Assembly: GCA_021299615.1 (NCBI GenBank)
Contig: JAJTHC010000279.1
Span: 1 to 6,349 of the forward strand
Source: Vampirovibrionales bacterium
GTDB taxonomy: Bacteria; Cyanobacteriota; Vampirovibrionia; Vampirovibrionales; JAJTHC01
Direction: 5' to 3'
Length of the DNA stretch: 6,349 nucleotides
The position numbers and the translations under genes were made by a program. A model generated the notes under the pieces. It saw only the letters and a list, made by a program, of their open reading frames with translations, had not been told where the DNA came from and did no database searches. Shown here piece by piece: positions 4,857-6,349 of the stretch; position 1 is the first letter of the stretch; each line of letters begins with the position of its first letter.

Positions 4857-6349
4857 ATGAACGCCACACAAACGCTTGAATTGTTTAAATCCGCCCAAAA
4901 ACGTAGCCATTGGGCAGGAGACGTCCGCCCCAGCGAAGTCGGGCAACGCATCACCCTCAACGGATGGGTTTCCGTTAGTCGTGACCTAGGGGGCATTACC
5001 TTCATCGAATTGCGTGACCGCACAGGACTCTTCCAACTCGTGGCGGATCCCCAACATAACCAAGCCGTTCACGCCGTTTTAGGCACGCTCAAAAGCGAAT
5101 CCGTCATCAGCGTGACTGGCGTGGTGAGTCTGCGTCCCGAAGAGACCATCAACGGTAAATTGCCGACTGGCACGATCGAGATGTATCCTGAAAGCGTTAC
5201 GGTCTTGAGCCGTTCGAAGACCCTGCCCTTCCCGCTGGATGAAGCCGACCACGTCGATGAAGCCTTGCGTCTGAAGCACCGATACCTTGATTTGCGACGC
5301 CCTGAAATGTTCGCCAACATTGAATTGCGTCATCGCTTGGTGCAAGCCATGCGTGAATATCTCAACGGCGAAGGCTTCCTAGAAATTGAAACGCCTATTT
5401 TGATTAAATCCACGCCCGAAGGGGCGAGAGATTACTTGGTGCCAAGCCGTGTGAATCCTGCCCACGTCTATGCGTTGCCCCAATCGCCACAATTGTTTAA
5501 GCAGATTTTGATGATGTCGGGCATGGAGCGTTACTATCAGCTCGCTCGTTGCTTCCGTGATGAAGACTTGCGTGCCGATCGTCAGCCCGAATTCACGCAA
5601 ATCGACATGGAAATGAGTTTCGTCACCCAAGAAGACGTGATGGCGACCATGGAAGGCTTGATTCACCATATGTTTAAGCAGGCGAATGTGTCCTTGCCGA
5701 CGCCGTTTCCTCGTTTAACGTGGCGTCAAGCCATGGAAACCTACGGCAGCGACAAGCCCGATCTTCGCTTTGATCTCAAGTTCACGAACCTAACCGACGT
5801 CTTTAAAGACACGGACTTTACCGTCTTTAAAGAAGCCGCCAATAAAGGCATCGTGCTAGCCCTACGAGTGCCTGACGCTGCCAGCTACAGCCGTAAGGAG
5901 CTGGACGATCTGCAAAAGCAAGCCCGTCAATACGGGGCGAAGGGCTTGGCGTATATTCTATTGAGTGAAGACGAAGGCTTGAAGTCTCCGATTTTGAAGT
6001 TCTTCAACGAAGCGGAAATTAAAGCCGTTTTGGAACAAACACAGGCTCAAACAGGCGATGCCATTTTCTTTATGGCGGATACCAACTTCAATAAAGCGTG
6101 CGACGTACTCGGGCGTTTTCGTCTGCACTTTGCCAAGCGTCACAAGCTCATTGACTCCAACAATCACCAGATTACATGGGTCGTAGACTTTCCGATGTTC
6201 GACGTGGATGACGAAACGGGTGCCTTGTCGCCGTGTCACCATCCCTTTACGTCGCCCCACCCCGATGATGTGCATCTGCTCGACAGCGATCCTGCGAGTG
6301 TGCGTAGTTTAGGGTACGATCTCGCCTATAACGGTGCAGAAATCGGCGG
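4857..6349 (+). CDS. aspS: aspartyl-tRNA synthetase, 3' end beyond the window
   Basis: This class II synthetase charges tRNA-Asp with aspartate. Residues 30-120 form the OB-fold anticodon domain (LNGWVSVSRDLGGITFIELRDR); F49, Q60 and E108 appear to match E. coli F35, Q46 and E93. The catalytic domain follows: RLKHRYLDLRRPEM (138-151), GFLEIETPIL (173-182), STPEGARDYLVPSR (185-198), QSPQLFKQ (209-216), and motif 2 FRDEDLRADRQPEFTQID (233-250), where R234 is the motif 2 arginine. GSDKPDLR marks the border of the bacterial GAD insertion, roughly residues 300-430. The window stops at NGAEIGG, at the GYExGGGSIRIH position. About 90-100 residues with motif 3 are missing, against about 590 in E. coli. 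There are some 14 extra N-terminal residues. ATG 4857 is fixed by AAGG 8 bases upstream. L44 sits where discriminating enzymes have Leu and the nondiscriminating P. aeruginosa enzyme has His31, so it is probably Asp-specific. Confidence 0.97.
   Translation, partial: MNATQTLELFKSAQKRSHWAGDVRPSEVGQRITLNGWVSVSRDLGGITFIELRDRTGLFQLVADPQHNQAVHAVLGTLKSESVISVTGVVSLRPEETINGKLPTGTIEMYPESVTVLSRSKTLPFPLDEADHVDEALRLKHRYLDLRRPEMFANIELRHRLVQAMREYLNGEGFLEIETPILIKSTPEGARDYLVPSRVNPAHVYALPQSPQLFKQILMMSGMERYYQLARCFRDEDLRADRQPEFTQIDMEMSFVTQEDVMATMEGLIHHMFKQANVSLPTPFPRLTWRQAMETYGSDKPDLRFDLKFTNLTDVFKDTDFTVFKEAANKGIVLALRVPDAASYSRKELDDLQKQARQYGAKGLAYILLSEDEGLKSPILKFFNEAEIKAVLEQTQAQTGDAIFFMADTNFNKACDVLGRFRLHFAKRHKLIDSNNHQITWVVDFPMFDVDDETGALSPCHHPFTSPHPDDVHLLDSDPASVRSLGYDLAYNGAEIG

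Larger units (their letters stand above)
591..6028 (+). repeat. dispersed, plus-strand-polarised hexamer AGCCGT (mostly RAGCCGT)
   Basis: By hand count AGCCGT starts on the plus strand at 591, 908, 1644, 1844, 2442, 2560, 2732, 3108, 3152, 3258, 4019, 4486, 4547, 5063, 5208, 5445, 5889 and 6023. The preceding base is A or G in all but the copy at 5889. The reverse complement ACGGCT was found only twice, near 462 and 2374. A random hexamer would occur about 1.5 times per strand in this length. Thirteen copies lie in minus-strand genes and five in aspS, in varying reading frames. Confidence 0.55.

Noticed and set aside
5079..6275. Several minus-strand frames of 83-105 codons opposite aspS
   Set aside because: They are shadows of a highly conserved synthetase sequence, and two of them overlap each other.

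Overview
The window is a piece of bacterial chromosome of moderate G+C. It holds a minus-strand block of three genes (positions 4672 down to 475), a divergent promoter region (4673-4856), the first 497 codons of a plus-strand aspS running off the right edge, and about 475 bases of gene-free, repeat-rich DNA at the left edge. No phage, transposase, CRISPR, tRNA or rRNA gene is visible. Starts preceded by an AAGG Shine-Dalgarno and a bacterial-type aspartyl-tRNA synthetase show that the host is a bacterium. The synthetase shares small signatures with cyanobacterial enzymes (PSRVNP, TQIDMEMSF). A relative of Cyanobacteriota/Vampirovibrionia is therefore possible, but this is a weak guess.

Left edge to 474: consecutive short hairpins (1-135), a terminator-like stem with a T-run (133-162), a nested inverted repeat carrying GTCATCCTGAG (242-315), and a tandem array of 22-bp units built on GTGTGTC (317-460) that stops 14 bases short of the nadD stop codon. 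Positions 475-1197 (-) encode a divergent NadD (nicotinate-nucleotide adenylyltransferase). Positions 1239-1679 (-) encode an unrecognised 146-residue protein with a C-terminal coiled coil, probably co-transcribed with nadD. Positions 1775-4672 (-) encode a 965-residue P-loop ATPase whose first two thirds resemble an Orc1/Cdc6- or STAND-type AAA+ module with a winged helix, followed by HEAT-like repeats. Positions 4857 to the end (+) encode AspRS.

Regulation: the ATPase gene and aspS have divergent sigma70-like promoters. An inverted repeat overlaps the -35 of the ATPase promoter, and T-tracts lie upstream of aspS. A separate promoter with a palindrome over its start point may drive the 146-residue protein and nadD. 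aspS and nadD are housekeeping genes (translation, NAD synthesis). The ATPase has no visible functional partner.

The most unusual whole-window signal is a strand-polarised word. By hand count AGCCGT occurs 18 times on the plus strand against 2 on the minus strand, in both plus- and minus-coding genes and in different reading frames. In 17 of the 18 it is RAGCCGT. This looks like an oriented DNA motif (Chi-, KOPS- or uptake-like) rather than a codon effect.
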